A stretch of 50,411 nt of DNA, from contig JAUJPG010000006.1 in the NCBI GenBank assembly GCA_030447245.1, positions 44,576 to 94,986 of the forward strand, written 5' to 3'. The notes below the pieces were generated by a model that saw nothing but the letters and a program-made list of their open reading frames with translations, ran no database searches and was not told the origin of the DNA. Positions 42,250 through 50,411 of the stretch are shown piece after piece. Origin of the DNA: Chloroflexota bacterium (GTDB taxonomy: Bacteria; Chloroflexota; UBA6077; JACCZL01). Within the stretch, counting starts at the first letter, position 1, and each line of letters begins with the position of its first letter. The position numbers were made by a program, and so were the translations under genes.

Positions 42250-43473
42250 CTACTCGACGACGAGGCGGACGTCCGCGACCATCGCGTCGAAGTCGTGGCC
42301 GGCGGAGAGGACCTCGACGGAGCGGATGAAGGTAGGTCGGTCAGGTAGCTCGGAGAGGCGGCCGAGGTATGGGAACCATTGACCCTGGGCGATCAACTCG
42401 CCACCGTCGGTCGGGCGGTTCTCTGGGTTGGCGTAGTAGAAGCCGTGGGACCAGCCTGGTCGGCCACCCTTCTCGTCGGTGTAATGCACTCGGAACATGA
42501 TCGGGAACTCCGAGCCAAGATAGCCGCCACCTGAGAGGCTAGCGTGGTCGACCCTGACCCAGGCCGTGAAGGTGATGTTCCGATAGGCCGAGACGTCACG
42601 GTTGATCTCCTGAACGATGCCTGATTCATAGTGGGTATCCCTGGGGGAGTCGCGGCTAATGTGCAGCGCCTGAACCTTGCGGCCGGCGATTGTGTCCTCG
42701 ACCAGCCGCCGCGACCCGCCGGTGTCGGCGCGGCCGGACTCACCCTTATCCAGCATCGTCCAACCCTGCAGTTGGCGCGAAAAGTCGCCATTGCGAATGA
42801 GATTGTCGGCGAGACCGAACGGACCGCGCGGATAGCCGTCCAGCGGCAACGTCGCACGCTGCCCGTCGCGCAGGCGGACCACGTTATCGCCCATCTCGAC
42901 CTTGGCCCGGCCCGTGTACGAGGACACCCGAGTGCCCTCGTCGTCAACCCACACAAGGTAATCGCCTTTGCTCAGGCTGACAATCCCGTGAGGGGTTGCA
43001 ACGGTGACTTCGCGGGCGTACGGGAGCCGCCCGGCAATCGAGAGCGCTGCCGCGCCGTCCACCAAATTTAGCGATAGTCGTGTGTGGTCTTGGTTGAAGG
43101 TACCCACGCGCAAGGTTGCCAGCTCGAGCTTGCTCTTCGGCATCAGCTGCACCGAACTGCCATCGAAGAGCTCAAGCGTGGCGGTGCCGTTGTCGCCGGG
43201 CTCGATCAGCCCACCCTCGTCGAGCGCCATCCCTGCACGGGCGCGCACCTGCGGCACGGCCACACCGCTCGCATAGAAAACGGTCCCGCGCTCGGCGGCA
43301 AGCACGGCGGGCGGCGATTCGGTGGCGTAGCGGCGGTAGTTGTTGGCTGCGGCAGCCAGCCCCACCGCCAAGGCGCACCAGAGGAGGAACGCAACGCTCA
43401 GGCAGACCCAGGTACGCCGTTCGGCGCGGCGCGCGGCGAGATCGCCGGGGAGGGCGTACCCGGAACTCGCCAC
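42250..43473 (-). CDS. FecR-domain protein with C-terminal beta domain
   Basis: A 407-residue membrane-anchored protein. One transmembrane helix at about 23-44 (VCLSVAFLLWCALAVGLAAA) is followed by a FecR-like region (about 55-200) with AERGTVFYASG, GGLIEPGDNGTATLELFDGSSVQLMPKS (the typical acid-sensitive FecR core) and VATPHGIVSLSKGDYLVWVDDEGTRVSSYTGRAKVE. The C-terminal half (about 225-407) begins NLIRNGDFSRQLQGW and reads like a galactose-binding-type beta sandwich found in extracellular glycan-binding proteins. No sigma factor or TonB receptor is nearby, so the classic iron-signalling role is unlikely; a cell-surface role is more plausible. GTG 43473 has a GAGGCGGC stretch upstream. Confidence 0.72.
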   Translation of the reverse strand: MASSGYALPGDLAARRAERRTWVCLSVAFLLWCALAVGLAAAANNYRRYATESPPAVLAAERGTVFYASGVAVPQVRARAGMALDEGGLIEPGDNGTATLELFDGSSVQLMPKSKLELATLRVGTFNQDHTRLSLNLVDGAAALSIAGRLPYAREVTVATPHGIVSLSKGDYLVWVDDEGTRVSSYTGRAKVEMGDNVVRLRDGQRATLPLDGYPRGPFGLADNLIRNGDFSRQLQGWTMLDKGESGRADTGGSRRLVEDTIAGRKVQALHISRDSPRDTHYESGIVQEINRDVSAYRNITFTAWVRVDHASLSGGGYLGSEFPIMFRVHYTDEKGGRPGWSHGFYYANPENRPTDGGELIAQGQWFPYLGRLSELPDRPTFIRSVEVLSAGHDFDAMVADVRLVVE

Positions 43474-43578
43474 TTAGCCGCCTCTGCTAGTCAATACGCC
43501 CACCGCCCACTGCGCCGGCACGCGTGAACATCGCGCGAAGTCTACCAGAAAGCGCACCGTACAAGGATGGGCACGTCG

Positions 43579-43608
43579 TTGCTCGCAGAACCACCGCGGG
43601 CGTATACT
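43579..43608 (+). promoter_or_regulatory. Promoter of tRNA-Lys
   Basis: TTGCTC (43579-43584), an 18-base spacer and TATACT (43603-43608), 15 bases before the mature tRNA end. Confidence 0.6.
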
Positions 43609-43623
43609 CACACGAGTGCGACC

Positions 43624-43696
<73 letters not shown>

Positions 43697-43714
43697 CCCG
43701 ATGCGTCAGACTCG

Positions 43715-43750
43715 AAAGGACCACGCCCCAGGCGTGGTCCTTTTGTTATT
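43715..43750 (+). terminator. Intrinsic terminator after tRNA-Lys
   Basis: AAAGGACCACGCC (43715-43727), loop CCA, GGCGTGGTCCTTT (43731-43743) form a perfect 13-bp stem followed by T-rich TGTTATT. It is the clearest rho-independent terminator in the window. Confidence 0.9.
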
Positions 43751-43814
43751 CGGCGCTGTCCCCAGAGTGCTCGTGGCGGCCGTGAAAAGACCTCTTGTGG
43801 CGTCGAAGCACCGG

Positions 43815-43820
43815 TATACT
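43815..43820 (+). promoter_or_regulatory. Candidate -10 box of the C39-like peptidase gene
   Basis: TATACT, 27 bases before ATG 43847. A CTCTTG at 43792-43797 is a poor -35 at 17 bases. Confidence 0.45.
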
Positions 43821-43846
43821 CCCGCAACCTCAACTCGGAGACACCG

Positions 43847-44623
43847 ATGCTAGGACGGAGATGGTTGGCGGCGCTGGCGGCTGTCGCGGCGACTCAGATG
43901 GTGCCGGTGCCGGCGCATGCATGGCTGGATTGGCCGGGCGAGTGGTCACCGGGGCGGCCGACCTCGGCCCGGGAGCTGGCGACAGGCGTTGCGGAGGGCC
44001 CGGCTCAGCAGATCTGGCAGGTGCCAGCGCTAATCGGCGCACCGATCTTCCGCCTAGCGATTCCGCACCGGACCCAGAAGGATGGCGGTCGCTGGCAGAC
44101 ATCGAACTGCGGGCCGGCCGCGCTCGGGATGATCCTGGACGGCTTCGGCATCTCCGGCCAGGAAACCGATGACCTCCGCTACCGCGCGCACGCGTACCAG
44201 GGCACAGTCGGAATGCGCACCGGCACGGCTCTGGAGCACGTCGCACAGGTGGCCGAGGACTTTGGCGTGCGCACGACCGGATTGTACCGAGAGGATGGCG
44301 CATTCCGGAACGGGTCGACTGAGGACATCCGCGCGGAGCTACGGCTCGGCAGACCGGTGATGCCATTGGTGCGGCTGCACCTGCTGCCGGGGAGGGACGG
44401 GGTCGGCGCCCGATGGGGCCACTACATCCTGCTCACCGGCCAGACTGCCGACGGCTTCTATTACAGCGACTCCCTACAGATCGACCCAGCGGCCGGCACT
44501 CTCGGCACGATCTCGGCCGTCCAGCTCGAGCGGGCGATGCAAGCCAGCCATCTTCCCGGTCAGGCAGTCGCCTTCGACGGCACAAGGCTTGGTACGCTCG
44601 CGGTTTGGACACCTGAAGGCTAG
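43847..44623 (+). CDS. Exported C39-like cysteine peptidase
   Basis: A 258-residue protein with a signal peptide (MLGRRWLAALAAVAATQMVP then VPAHA, probable cleavage after Ala-His-Ala) and a peptidase C39-like (papain-fold) domain. The catalytic Cys is in TSNCGPAALGMILDGFG (near residue 88), the His in WGHYILLTGQTADGFYYSD (near 192) and an Asp follows in YYSDSLQIDP. Such proteins are secreted or cell-wall proteases or transglutaminase-like enzymes of unknown target; unlike bacteriocin-processing C39 domains, no ABC transporter is fused or nearby. ATG 43847 has GGAG at 43837-43840. It has its own promoter after the tRNA-Lys terminator. Confidence 0.8.
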   Translation: MLGRRWLAALAAVAATQMVPVPAHAWLDWPGEWSPGRPTSARELATGVAEGPAQQIWQVPALIGAPIFRLAIPHRTQKDGGRWQTSNCGPAALGMILDGFGISGQETDDLRYRAHAYQGTVGMRTGTALEHVAQVAEDFGVRTTGLYREDGAFRNGSTEDIRAELRLGRPVMPLVRLHLLPGRDGVGARWGHYILLTGQTADGFYYSDSLQIDPAAGTLGTISAVQLERAMQASHLPGQAVAFDGTRLGTLAVWTPEG

Positions 44624-44726
44624 GCAAAGCGCGCGAGTCCGCCCAGCGAAGTGTCCAGTGGGGACGGCTGCTGCCCCCGAGTGGTATCCTTGGCGGGCGG
44701 CGATCGCCCGCGCGGGAGGGGTGCTC

Positions 44727-45101
44727 ATGGAGGACGGGTCGCAGAATGGCCACCACGGCAGCGATGCCGAGACTGCCGAGGAGCACCGAGCCGGCCACCT
44801 CCAGAGCCTCTTGGATGAGGTGCTCACTCTTCTAGTCGAGGATGCCGAAGACGAAGACGCCGTCGATGGCGTGGTCGACGTGGTGATGCTCGCGCTGGTT
44901 GACGCGGTGGCCGGTCAGGGCCTCCGGCCGCCGCGTGCGCTCATGCACGCGGTTGCAGCGTGGGTCGGCACCGACGACCCGCGCCCGTATTTGCGGAGCG
45001 TCTACAGCGACGATGCCGGTCGGCTCGCCGACGACACGCCGGAGCCGATCTCGCGGTACCTCCAGCTCACCGACGAACAGTTCTGGCCCGACGAGGGCTA
45101 A
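44727..45101 (+). CDS. Small acidic protein of unknown function
   Basis: I do not recognise this 124-residue protein. It is strongly acidic: a central helix LLDEVLTLLVEDAEDEDAVD is followed by a hydrophobic VVDVVMLALVDAVAGQG and a C-terminal part with PYLRSVYSDDAGRLADDTP. It has no signal peptide or clear membrane segment. ATG 44727 is preceded by GGGAGGGG at eight bases, and a TATCCT lies about 40 bases upstream, so it is probably expressed separately from the C39 gene. It converges with yggT, ending two bases before the yggT stop. Confidence 0.65.
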   Translation: MEDGSQNGHHGSDAETAEEHRAGHLQSLLDEVLTLLVEDAEDEDAVDGVVDVVMLALVDAVAGQGLRPPRALMHAVAAWVGTDDPRPYLRSVYSDDAGRLADDTPEPISRYLQLTDEQFWPDEG

Positions 45102-45102
45102 G

Positions 45103-45375
45103 TCAGCGGAGGACGCTGACGAGGACCGCCTGAATCGCGTTCATCAGGAGGATCGCCACAAGCGGCGTGATGTCGATCATTCCGAGGCGCGGCACGATCC
45201 TGCGTAGCGGAGCCAGGATCGGCTCGGTGATGTTGTCGAGCATCATGACCAGCGGGTTATCGCCCCTCGGATTGAACCACGACATCAGCGAGCGGATGAT
45301 GATTGACCAGGTGAGCACCGTGAACAGAATGTCGATGAAGCAGGTGAAGAAGTTGCCGCCCGCGCAAATGTTCAC
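45103..45375 (-). CDS. yggT: YggT-family membrane protein
   Basis: A 90-residue protein with two hydrophobic helices (FIDILFTVLTWSIIIRSLMS and IDITPLVAILLMNAIQAVLV) and the family motif LMSWFNPRGDNPLVMMLDNITEPILAPLRRIVPRLG. YggT proteins are found next to division genes in many bacteria and are linked to envelope or division-site placement, but their biochemistry is unknown. The GTG start overlaps the yggS stop (GTGA). It is the last gene of the murB-ftsQAZ operon. Confidence 0.92.
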   Translation of the reverse strand: MNICAGGNFFTCFIDILFTVLTWSIIIRSLMSWFNPRGDNPLVMMLDNITEPILAPLRRIVPRLGMIDITPLVAILLMNAIQAVLVSVLR

Positions 45376-46064
45376 GCCCGCTCCCCGAAGATAGCGCGAC
45401 CCACTCGAACGCTGGTGGCTCCCTCCTCAATCGCGACCGCGTAATCCTCGCTCATGCCCATCGAAAGCTGACTCCAGTTCGTGTCAGGGTGACGCTCCTG
45501 GAGATCGTCTCGGAGCTGATGGACGGCGCGGAAGGCGGCGCGAGCCTGGTCGGCGCTCGAGCCGAGCGGGGCAACCGTCATCAACCCGCGCACGTCAAGG
45601 TTCGGTAAGGCCAGCAGTGACGGCGCCTGCTCCAGCAGCTGAGTGGGTCGAAAGCCAGGCCGGCTGGGGTCGCCACCAACGTATACCTCGAATAGGATCG
45701 GGACCGAGCGACCGAACACTCGCTGCGATATCGCCTTGGCCAGACGAAGGCTGTCGACGGACTCGAGTATAGCAAAGAGGTCAATCGCCCCCTTGACCTT
45801 GTTGCGCTGGAGGGTGCCGACCAGATGCCAAGTGGCATGGCGTCCGAGGAGCTCGCGGACGCGTGGCACCTTGCTTTCCGCTTCTTGAACCCGGTTCTCA
45901 CCGAAGGCTTCGACGCCCAGGTTTGCGGCCTCGGCCACCAGCTCGGCCGGCCTGGTCTTGCTCACAGCGACGAGCATGACGTCACTCGCGCTGCGCCCCG
46001 AGCGCGCCGCCGCGTCGGCGATGGTCCCGCGCACCATCTCGAGGTTGGCGTGAAGGTTGGTCAT
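45372..46064 (-). CDS. yggS: Pyridoxal-phosphate homeostasis protein YggS/PLPBP
   Basis: A PLP-binding TIM-barrel protein that buffers vitamin B6 and affects amino-acid metabolism, with no known catalytic activity. The 230-residue product has the PLP lysine in VMLVAVSKTRPAELV, then FGENRVQEAESKV, WHLVGTLQRNKVKGAI, LDVRGLMTVAPLG and LSMGMSEDYAVAIEEGATSVRVGRAIFG, all family signatures. ATG 46064 overlaps the pgeF stop (TGATG). Codons upstream of it lie inside pgeF. The pgeF-yggS-yggT order after ftsZ is also common in Firmicutes and Actinobacteria. Confidence 0.96.
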   Translation of the reverse strand: MTNLHANLEMVRGTIADAAARSGRSASDVMLVAVSKTRPAELVAEAANLGVEAFGENRVQEAESKVPRVRELLGRHATWHLVGTLQRNKVKGAIDLFAILESVDSLRLAKAISQRVFGRSVPILFEVYVGGDPSRPGFRPTQLLEQAPSLLALPNLDVRGLMTVAPLGSSADQARAAFRAVHQLRDDLQERHPDTNWSQLSMGMSEDYAVAIEEGATSVRVGRAIFGERA

Positions 46065-46870
46065 CAATCGAGCTGCGCTTCCGACCGATCGGACATCGGC
46101 GTTAGGGCGATCGCCGCGCCGAACCGGCCGGCGGGATATCCGAGCTCCCGGTGTGAGAAGAACTGGGCGCCATGGCAGCGCGTGCACACGTTGCTGAGCT
46201 CGATCTTATCCGGCGGCACACCGGCGGCCACCAGTGCGCGCCGATTGAGCTCCCAGAGATCAAGGTGCGGCCTTCCCGATGAGCCATCGCTGACCGCGCC
46301 CTCGACGGCTGGGAAAGCTGCCACGACTTCCTCCCCAACCTCGAAACAGCATGGCCCGATCGAGGGGCCAATCGCTGCCCTCAGACCGCTAGGGGCAGCC
46401 CCATAGGTGCTCGCCAGCGCTTCGACCGTGCGGGCGCCGACGCCGAGCGCAGTCCCCCGCCAGCCGGCATGCGCGACGCCGACGGCCCGTGCCTCGGGGT
46501 GCCAGAATAGCAGCGGCACGCAGTCGGCGAATCGCTGCATGAGCAGGTAGCCGGGACAGTCGCTGATGAGGATGTCGGCCCGCGTCTGCAAGGCGCCAGC
46601 CGCGGTGGTGCTGTCAACGGCGAGCACCGATGTACCGTGGACCTGGGGGGTGGTGATCAGGCGCTCTGGCGGGAACCCCAAGGCACGCGCAAATCGGGAC
46701 CGGTTCTCTGCAACGTGCTCGGACTCGTCACCCACGGACGAGCCCAAATTGAGGGTCGCGTAGGCTCCTCGGCTGACCCCGCCAGCGCGTGTGGAGACTC
46801 CGTGGGCGATTTCTGGATCGGAGAGCGTCGCGAAGGCATGCAGCGGCAGAGCTGCGACGGCGCCGAGCAT
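46064..46870 (-). CDS. pgeF: Peptidoglycan editing factor PgeF (YfiH/laccase-domain)
   Basis: A purine nucleoside phosphorylase-fold enzyme that in E. coli prevents mis-incorporation of L-Ser in cell-wall precursors; older annotations call it multicopper polyphenol oxidase. The 268-residue protein has HGVSTRAGGVSRGAYATLNL, QVHGTSVLAVD, the metal-site FADCVPLLFWHP and HAGWRGTALG, then AIGPSIGPCCFEVG and ELSNVCTRCHGAQFFSHR. All zinc/copper ligand residues known for the family appear present. It starts at ATG 46870, 12 bases after ftsZ. Confidence 0.95.
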   Translation of the reverse strand: MLGAVAALPLHAFATLSDPEIAHGVSTRAGGVSRGAYATLNLGSSVGDESEHVAENRSRFARALGFPPERLITTPQVHGTSVLAVDSTTAAGALQTRADILISDCPGYLLMQRFADCVPLLFWHPEARAVGVAHAGWRGTALGVGARTVEALASTYGAAPSGLRAAIGPSIGPCCFEVGEEVVAAFPAVEGAVSDGSSGRPHLDLWELNRRALVAAGVPPDKIELSNVCTRCHGAQFFSHRELGYPAGRFGAAIALTPMSDRSEAQLD

Positions 46871-46882
46871 ACCCGGCGGGGG

Positions 46883-48037
46883 CTAGCCTTGCCGTCGCCG
46901 GCGTATGAACGGGGGAATGTCGATCTCGGATTCGCCATCCGGGAACGGCGTCTCTTCCATCGGCTCGGTGCCGCCGAACACCCGACGCGTGACCGGTGCA
47001 CGCGTCGTACGCCCCTCGTCGTCTTGCAGTCCGTAGCGCCGCCGGCGCGCCTCGAACGCGCCGCGGCCGGCCGCCCCTTCCTGGTCGAACCCCGTGGCGA
47101 TCAAGGTGATCTTCACCTCGTTGCCCATCGACGGGTCGACGACGGCGCCGAAGATCACGTGGGCATCCGGGTCGGCTGCCTTGGTGATCAGCTCGGCCGC
47201 TTCCTGGACCTCGGAAAGGGTCAGGTCGCCGCTGCCGGTGATGTTGAGCAGAATGCCACGCGCACCTTGCATGGATACGTCGAGCAGCGGGCTGGCGATC
47301 GCCATTTGGGCGGCTTCGACGGCGCGCTGGTCGCCGCTTCCGCGCCCGATCGCCATGAGCGCCGCGCCTGGCTCGGACATCACCGTTTTGACGTCGGCAA
47401 AGTCCACGTTGATCAAGCCCGGCTGCGTGATCAGCTCCGAAATCCCCTGGATACCCTGGCGCAGAATATCGTCGGCTACGGCGAACGCCTGGTCCATCGG
47501 CGTCCGCTTGTCGATTACCTGGAGCAGCTTGTCGTTCGGAATCGTGATGAGCGTGTTGACGCGCTGCTTCAGATTGGTGATACCTTCTTCGGCGGTCTGG
47601 GCCCGTCGACGCCCCTCGAAGGTGAACGGCCTGGTCACCACGCCGACCGTCAGTGCGCCCACCTCGCGCGCGACGCCGGCCACGATCGGCGCGGCACCGG
47701 TACCCGTCCCGCCACCCATCCCGGCCGTGACAAACACCATGTCAGTCCCACGCAACGCCTCCAGGAGCACGTCCTGGCTCTCTTCGGCGGCGCGCTGGCC
47801 CATGGTAGGATTGCCCCCAGCGCCCAATCCGCGGGTCAGCTTCTCGCCAATGCGGAGCTGCTCGCGAGCATCTGAGCGCGAGAGCGCCTGGGCATCGGTG
47901 TTGACCGCGATGAACTCGACGTTCGCGACACCTGCCTGGATCATGCGATTGACTGCGTTCGACCCGCCGCCGCCAACGCCGACGACGACGATTCGCGCGC
48001 CCTCCTGAGACATGCTGTATCGGTCCAGATCGTTCAT
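46883..48037 (-). CDS. ftsZ: Cell division protein FtsZ
   Basis: The tubulin-like GTPase that builds the division ring. The 384-residue product has [18 protein letters not shown], the tubulin signature [15 protein letters not shown], the NDKLLQV segment and the T7 loop [12 protein letters not shown]. The tail ends [16 protein letters not shown], whose DIPPFIRRR is the conserved C-terminal peptide that binds FtsA and other partners. ATG 48037 ([13 protein letters not shown]) has a strong GGGAGGCGC; ATG 48013 is an internal alternative. The frame is open further upstream into the ftsA end, but without similarity. It lies 43 bases after ftsA. Confidence 0.98.
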   Translation of the reverse strand: MNDLDRYSMSQEGARIVVVGVGGGGSNAVNRMIQAGVANVEFIAVNTDAQALSRSDAREQLRIGEKLTRGLGAGGNPTMGQRAAEESQDVLLEALRGTDMVFVTAGMGGGTGTGAAPIVAGVAREVGALTVGVVTRPFTFEGRRRAQTAEEGITNLKQRVNTLITIPNDKLLQVIDKRTPMDQAFAVADDILRQGIQGISELITQPGLINVDFADVKTVMSEPGAALMAIGRGSGDQRAVEAAQMAIASPLLDVSMQGARGILLNITGSGDLTLSEVQEAAELITKAADPDAHVIFGAVVDPSMGNEVKITLIATGFDQEGAAGRGAFEARRRRYGLQDDEGRTTRAPVTRRVFGGTEPMEETPFPDGESEIDIPPFIRRRRQG

Positions 48038-48080
48038 CTGCGCCTCCCAGCCCGCCGCTCGGGCCCCGCCGTCAGCGTCA

Positions 48081-49304
48081 TCAGGGGAAGAAGCTCCGCA
48101 GCCAATCGCGAGCACGCCCGACCGGACCGTCAGCGTTCCCGCCGACCCCAAAATCGTCCGCTTGAACGAGCCCCCACTTGAGCAGACCCACGCTTGCCGC
48201 GTAGGCCGGGCTACTGACCGACTCCACCAGGCCAAACATCCCGGTTGGCGTCCCCAGCCGAACCGGCGTTCCAAACACCTCGGCTGCGAGCCGCCGGATG
48301 CCCTGTAGTTGAGCTGTGCCGCCAACCAACACCACGCCGGCCGGCATACTCTCCTCGAAGCCCGCCCGACCGAGCTGCTCGCGCACGAAGTCGAATGTCT
48401 CTTCGAGCCGAGCCTCGACGATCTCGGACAACTCTCGCTTCGAGATTGGGGTGCCGTCACCCGCGTCGAACGAGGCGACGTCGATCATGCTGTCCTCTTC
48501 GATCGCCTCGGATAGCGCATAGCCATGCCGAATCTTAAGCTCGTCGGCGGACGTGAATGGTGTCCGCAGCCCGAGTGCGATGTCGTTGGAGATATGATTG
48601 CCGCCAACCGGCACCGATCCGACGTAGGCAACTGAACCATCGACGAACACCCCCACGTCGCTCGTGCCGCCGCCCAGGTCCACCAACGCGACGCCAAGGT
48701 CCTTCTCGGCCGTTGTCAGTACGGCCTCGCCGGCTGCGATCGGCTGGATAACCAGGGCGTCGATCCCAACACCGACCTGCTCGATGCAACGCGACAGATT
48801 GTGAATCGCGGTCTGAGTTCCGGTTACGACCGTTGTCTCAACCTCGAGCCGCCGCCCGAGCATGCCCGCCGGATTGTTGATCCCTTCCTGGCCGTCGATT
48901 ACGAAGTGCCGGGGAACGACGTGAATGACCTCGCGGTCCTGGGGCATGTTGACCACTTTGGCGGCTTCGAGCGCTCGGTCGATGTCGTCCTCGGTGACCA
49001 CATTGTCGCTACGGCGGACGGCCACGACACCGTGACTGTTGGTGGAGCTGATGTGAGCGCCTGAGATCCCGACAAAGGCGCTCATGATCTTAAAGCCCGA
49101 CTGCTGCTCGGCCTTGTGGACCGACGCGCTGATCGCCTGGGCCGCTTCGTCGACGTTGACGACGACTCCGCGCCGCAGTCCCCGGGCGGGCGTGATTCCG
49201 GCACCGATAATCTCGAGCTGGTCCTCAGGCGAGATGGCGGCAATCAGCGAGCATACTTTCGTGGTGCCCACGTCGATTCCTACCACGATCCTCTCGCGCG
49301 CCAT
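48081..49304 (-). CDS. ftsA: Cell division protein FtsA
   Basis: Actin-like ATPase that tethers FtsZ to the membrane. The 407-residue protein has the phosphate-1 motif [32 protein letters not shown] in the 1C (SHS2) domain, phosphate-2 [29 protein letters not shown] and the adenosine motif [14 protein letters not shown]. It ends [12 protein letters not shown], an amphipathic helix that is the membrane-targeting sequence. ATG 49304 is 41 bases after ftsQ, in the standard ftsQ-ftsA-ftsZ order. Confidence 0.97.
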   Translation of the reverse strand: MARERIVVGIDVGTTKVCSLIAAISPEDQLEIIGAGITPARGLRRGVVVNVDEAAQAISASVHKAEQQSGFKIMSAFVGISGAHISSTNSHGVVAVRRSDNVVTEDDIDRALEAAKVVNMPQDREVIHVVPRHFVIDGQEGINNPAGMLGRRLEVETTVVTGTQTAIHNLSRCIEQVGVGIDALVIQPIAAGEAVLTTAEKDLGVALVDLGGGTSDVGVFVDGSVAYVGSVPVGGNHISNDIALGLRTPFTSADELKIRHGYALSEAIEEDSMIDVASFDAGDGTPISKRELSEIVEARLEETFDFVREQLGRAGFEESMPAGVVLVGGTAQLQGIRRLAAEVFGTPVRLGTPTGMFGLVESVSSPAYAASVGLLKWGLVQADDFGVGGNADGPVGRARDWLRSFFP

Positions 49305-49345
49305 CGTCCCGCTACGCCCGCACGCCCGTCATGGTTGCAGGCGCC

Positions 49346-50185
49346 TCATCGCACGTATGGCCGATCTTTGAAGCGCACGTCAATCAACTCAGCGCGCTGC
49401 CCCGTCCGCTGTAGCTCGTTCCGAATGGCCGCAAGGGCCACCAACTTCCATTCCATGTCGCTCGAGTCGCCGAACTGGACCCGTGGTCCGAAGTCAGCGA
49501 CGATGCTCAGGCCTGAGTCCGCACTATAGTCGAATTCGCGCACGGGTGGGCCCCAAGCGGACGTAAGCTGCTGGAGACGCTCAGCAGCGCCCAGCGCCTC
49601 GTGGTCGACCTGTGAGCCAGGCTGGAGCGGCGCGGGGTCAGCCGAGCGGATGACCGGCAACACGGCGCCGGGCGGCGCTGGACCGAGCACGCGACCGCCT
49701 CTGTCGATACACCACGCGGCGCCGCCAGCGAGCCACACCGCGGCGGCCGAGTACTCGCCAATACGCATCTCGAGCCGGTTCGGCAGGAACGCCGTCACTC
49801 GAGCCGACTGTACTGCCGGAAGCGTCTGCAACCGCCGCCTGACCTCCTCTTCCCTGACCCAGAAGATGTTCGTTCCGATCACCGCCGCTGCCGCCTCGAG
49901 TTCTGACGATTGCAGGAGCTGGTTTCCCGAGACGCGGACATTCGTGATTCGAAACTCGTCCGAGGTCGCGACATGATACATCACCCCTGAACCGCCGAAC
50001 AATAGGAGAAGCGCGATCAGCTTGCTCACCAGCCAGGCTCCTCCGCCGCCCCCGACCTGCCCATCGTCCCACCGGGTGATTGCAAGAGCCAAACGGTTTT
50101 CGGCGGCCCGCGCCGAAGGAGTTGGAGTGCGTCGCGGAGCTTGCCCGATTGCGAAATTGCGAGCCTGCGCGGCGCGTAGATTCAC
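49346..50185 (-). CDS. ftsQ: Cell division protein FtsQ (POTRA domain)
   Basis: Bitopic membrane protein that links early and late divisome proteins. The 279-residue product has a cytoplasmic N-terminus of about 50 residues, one membrane helix (LVSKLIALLLLFGGSGVMYH, about 52-71), a POTRA domain (EFRITNVRVSGNQLL, LQTLPAVQSARVTAFLPNRLEMRI) and the FtsQ beta domain (EYSAAAVWLAGGAAWCIDRG, up to ELIDVRFKDRPYVR, the typical end). The GTG start overlaps the murB stop as GTGA, implying coupled translation in the division operon. Confidence 0.93.
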   Translation of the reverse strand: MNLRAAQARNFAIGQAPRRTPTPSARAAENRLALAITRWDDGQVGGGGGAWLVSKLIALLLLFGGSGVMYHVATSDEFRITNVRVSGNQLLQSSELEAAAAVIGTNIFWVREEEVRRRLQTLPAVQSARVTAFLPNRLEMRIGEYSAAAVWLAGGAAWCIDRGGRVLGPAPPGAVLPVIRSADPAPLQPGSQVDHEALGAAERLQQLTSAWGPPVREFDYSADSGLSIVADFGPRVQFGDSSDMEWKLVALAAIRNELQRTGQRAELIDVRFKDRPYVR

Positions 50186-50411
50186 TCCGGGGCGACCTCG
50201 TCATCTACGCGCGAGCCGGAGTCGGGACCGTCCAGCGCCCGAAGTTGCTCCTGAGACCAGGCACCGACGAGCTGGATCTCGGGCTCCAGCCAGACGTTGG
50301 CATGGCTCCAGACCGCGTCCTGCGCCAGCCGGATCAAAGCGTAGACGTCCTCGGCGGTCGTCCCGCGCCCGCGTGCATGGCCGAGATTGACGATGAAGTT
50401 GGCGTGCTGCG
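50182..50411 (-). CDS. murB: UDP-N-acetylenolpyruvoylglucosamine reductase MurB (C-terminal part)
   Basis: The last 75 residues of MurB, which reduces UDP-GlcNAc-enolpyruvate to UDP-MurNAc; the gene continues beyond the window edge. HANFIVNLGHARGRGTTAED is the conserved region where HANFIVN contributes to the active site, then VYALIRLAQDAVW and the conserved LEPEIQLVG. About 20 charged residues follow to the TGA at 50184-50182. The stop overlaps the ftsQ GTG. Codon frame: first complete codon begins at 50409 on the minus strand. Confidence 0.9.
   Translation of the reverse strand, partial: QHANFIVNLGHARGRGTTAEDVYALIRLAQDAVWSHANVWLEPEIQLVGAWSQEQLRALDGPDSGSRVDDEVAPE

Noticed and set aside
46883..48460. 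525-codon start for ftsZ
   Set aside because: The extra 141 residues are antisense-like sequence inside the ftsA end; ATG 48037 has a strong ribosome binding site and the family N-terminus.

Overview
This 50.4 kb window is high-GC bacterial chromosomal DNA, densely packed with short gaps, many start-stop overlaps and frequent GTG/TTG starts. Gene content suggests a Chloroflexota bacterium, probably Thermomicrobia-like: an actinobacterial-type inositol phosphate synthase with a phosphatidylinositol/mannoside-type lipid cluster, c-di-AMP synthesis (cdaA-cdaR), an energy-coupling-factor transporter, large YfhO/GT39-type membrane proteins and a murB-ftsQ-ftsA-ftsZ cell-division block. The taxonomic call is inference from gene content; no rRNA is present. 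I see no insertion sequence, prophage or CRISPR array.

Layout. 0-5.8 kb: tail of an unknown gene, a luciferase-like flavin monooxygenase, selenide-water dikinase (selD) read through an in-frame UGA selenocysteine codon, an Hsp20 chaperone, serA and a proline-rich membrane-anchored protein. 5.9-10.7 kb: argF, cdaA, cdaR and der. 10.7-12.7 kb: a family III CoA-transferase (minus) and a family 4 uracil-DNA glycosylase (plus), both broken by one-base indels, mostly in homopolymers, which look like sequence errors. 12.7-21.4 kb: ftsK, two large membrane proteins, scpB, then rplU, rpmA and rpmE. 21.4-25.5 kb (minus): prfB with a programmed +1 frameshift, then hisH-hisA-hisF-hisIE. 25.7-30.5 kb: ino1, two LpxL-type acyltransferases, a PimA-like glycosyltransferase and a CDP-alcohol phosphatidyltransferase. 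30.6-33.4 kb: tRNA-Arg(CCG), a GAF-receiver protein and a GT39-type protein. 33.4-34.1 kb (minus): a second Fe-S uracil-DNA glycosylase. 34.2-39.8 kb: ecfA1-ecfA2-ecfT, a P1-family peptidase, an M20 peptidase and an ECF S-component. 39.9-43.5 kb: rel (ppGpp synthetase/hydrolase) and a convergent FecR-domain protein. 43.6-45.1 kb: tRNA-Lys(CTT) with a clear terminator, an exported C39-like peptidase and a small acidic protein. 45.1-50.4 kb (minus): murB(partial)-ftsQ-ftsA-ftsZ-pgeF-yggS-yggT.

The two loci that look most like coherent systems beyond housekeeping are the inositol-lipid cluster and the ECF transporter operon with two embedded hydrolases. Two recoding events (UGA as selenocysteine in selD; the CTTTGAC shift in prfB) are directly visible and would be mis-annotated by a plain ORF caller.
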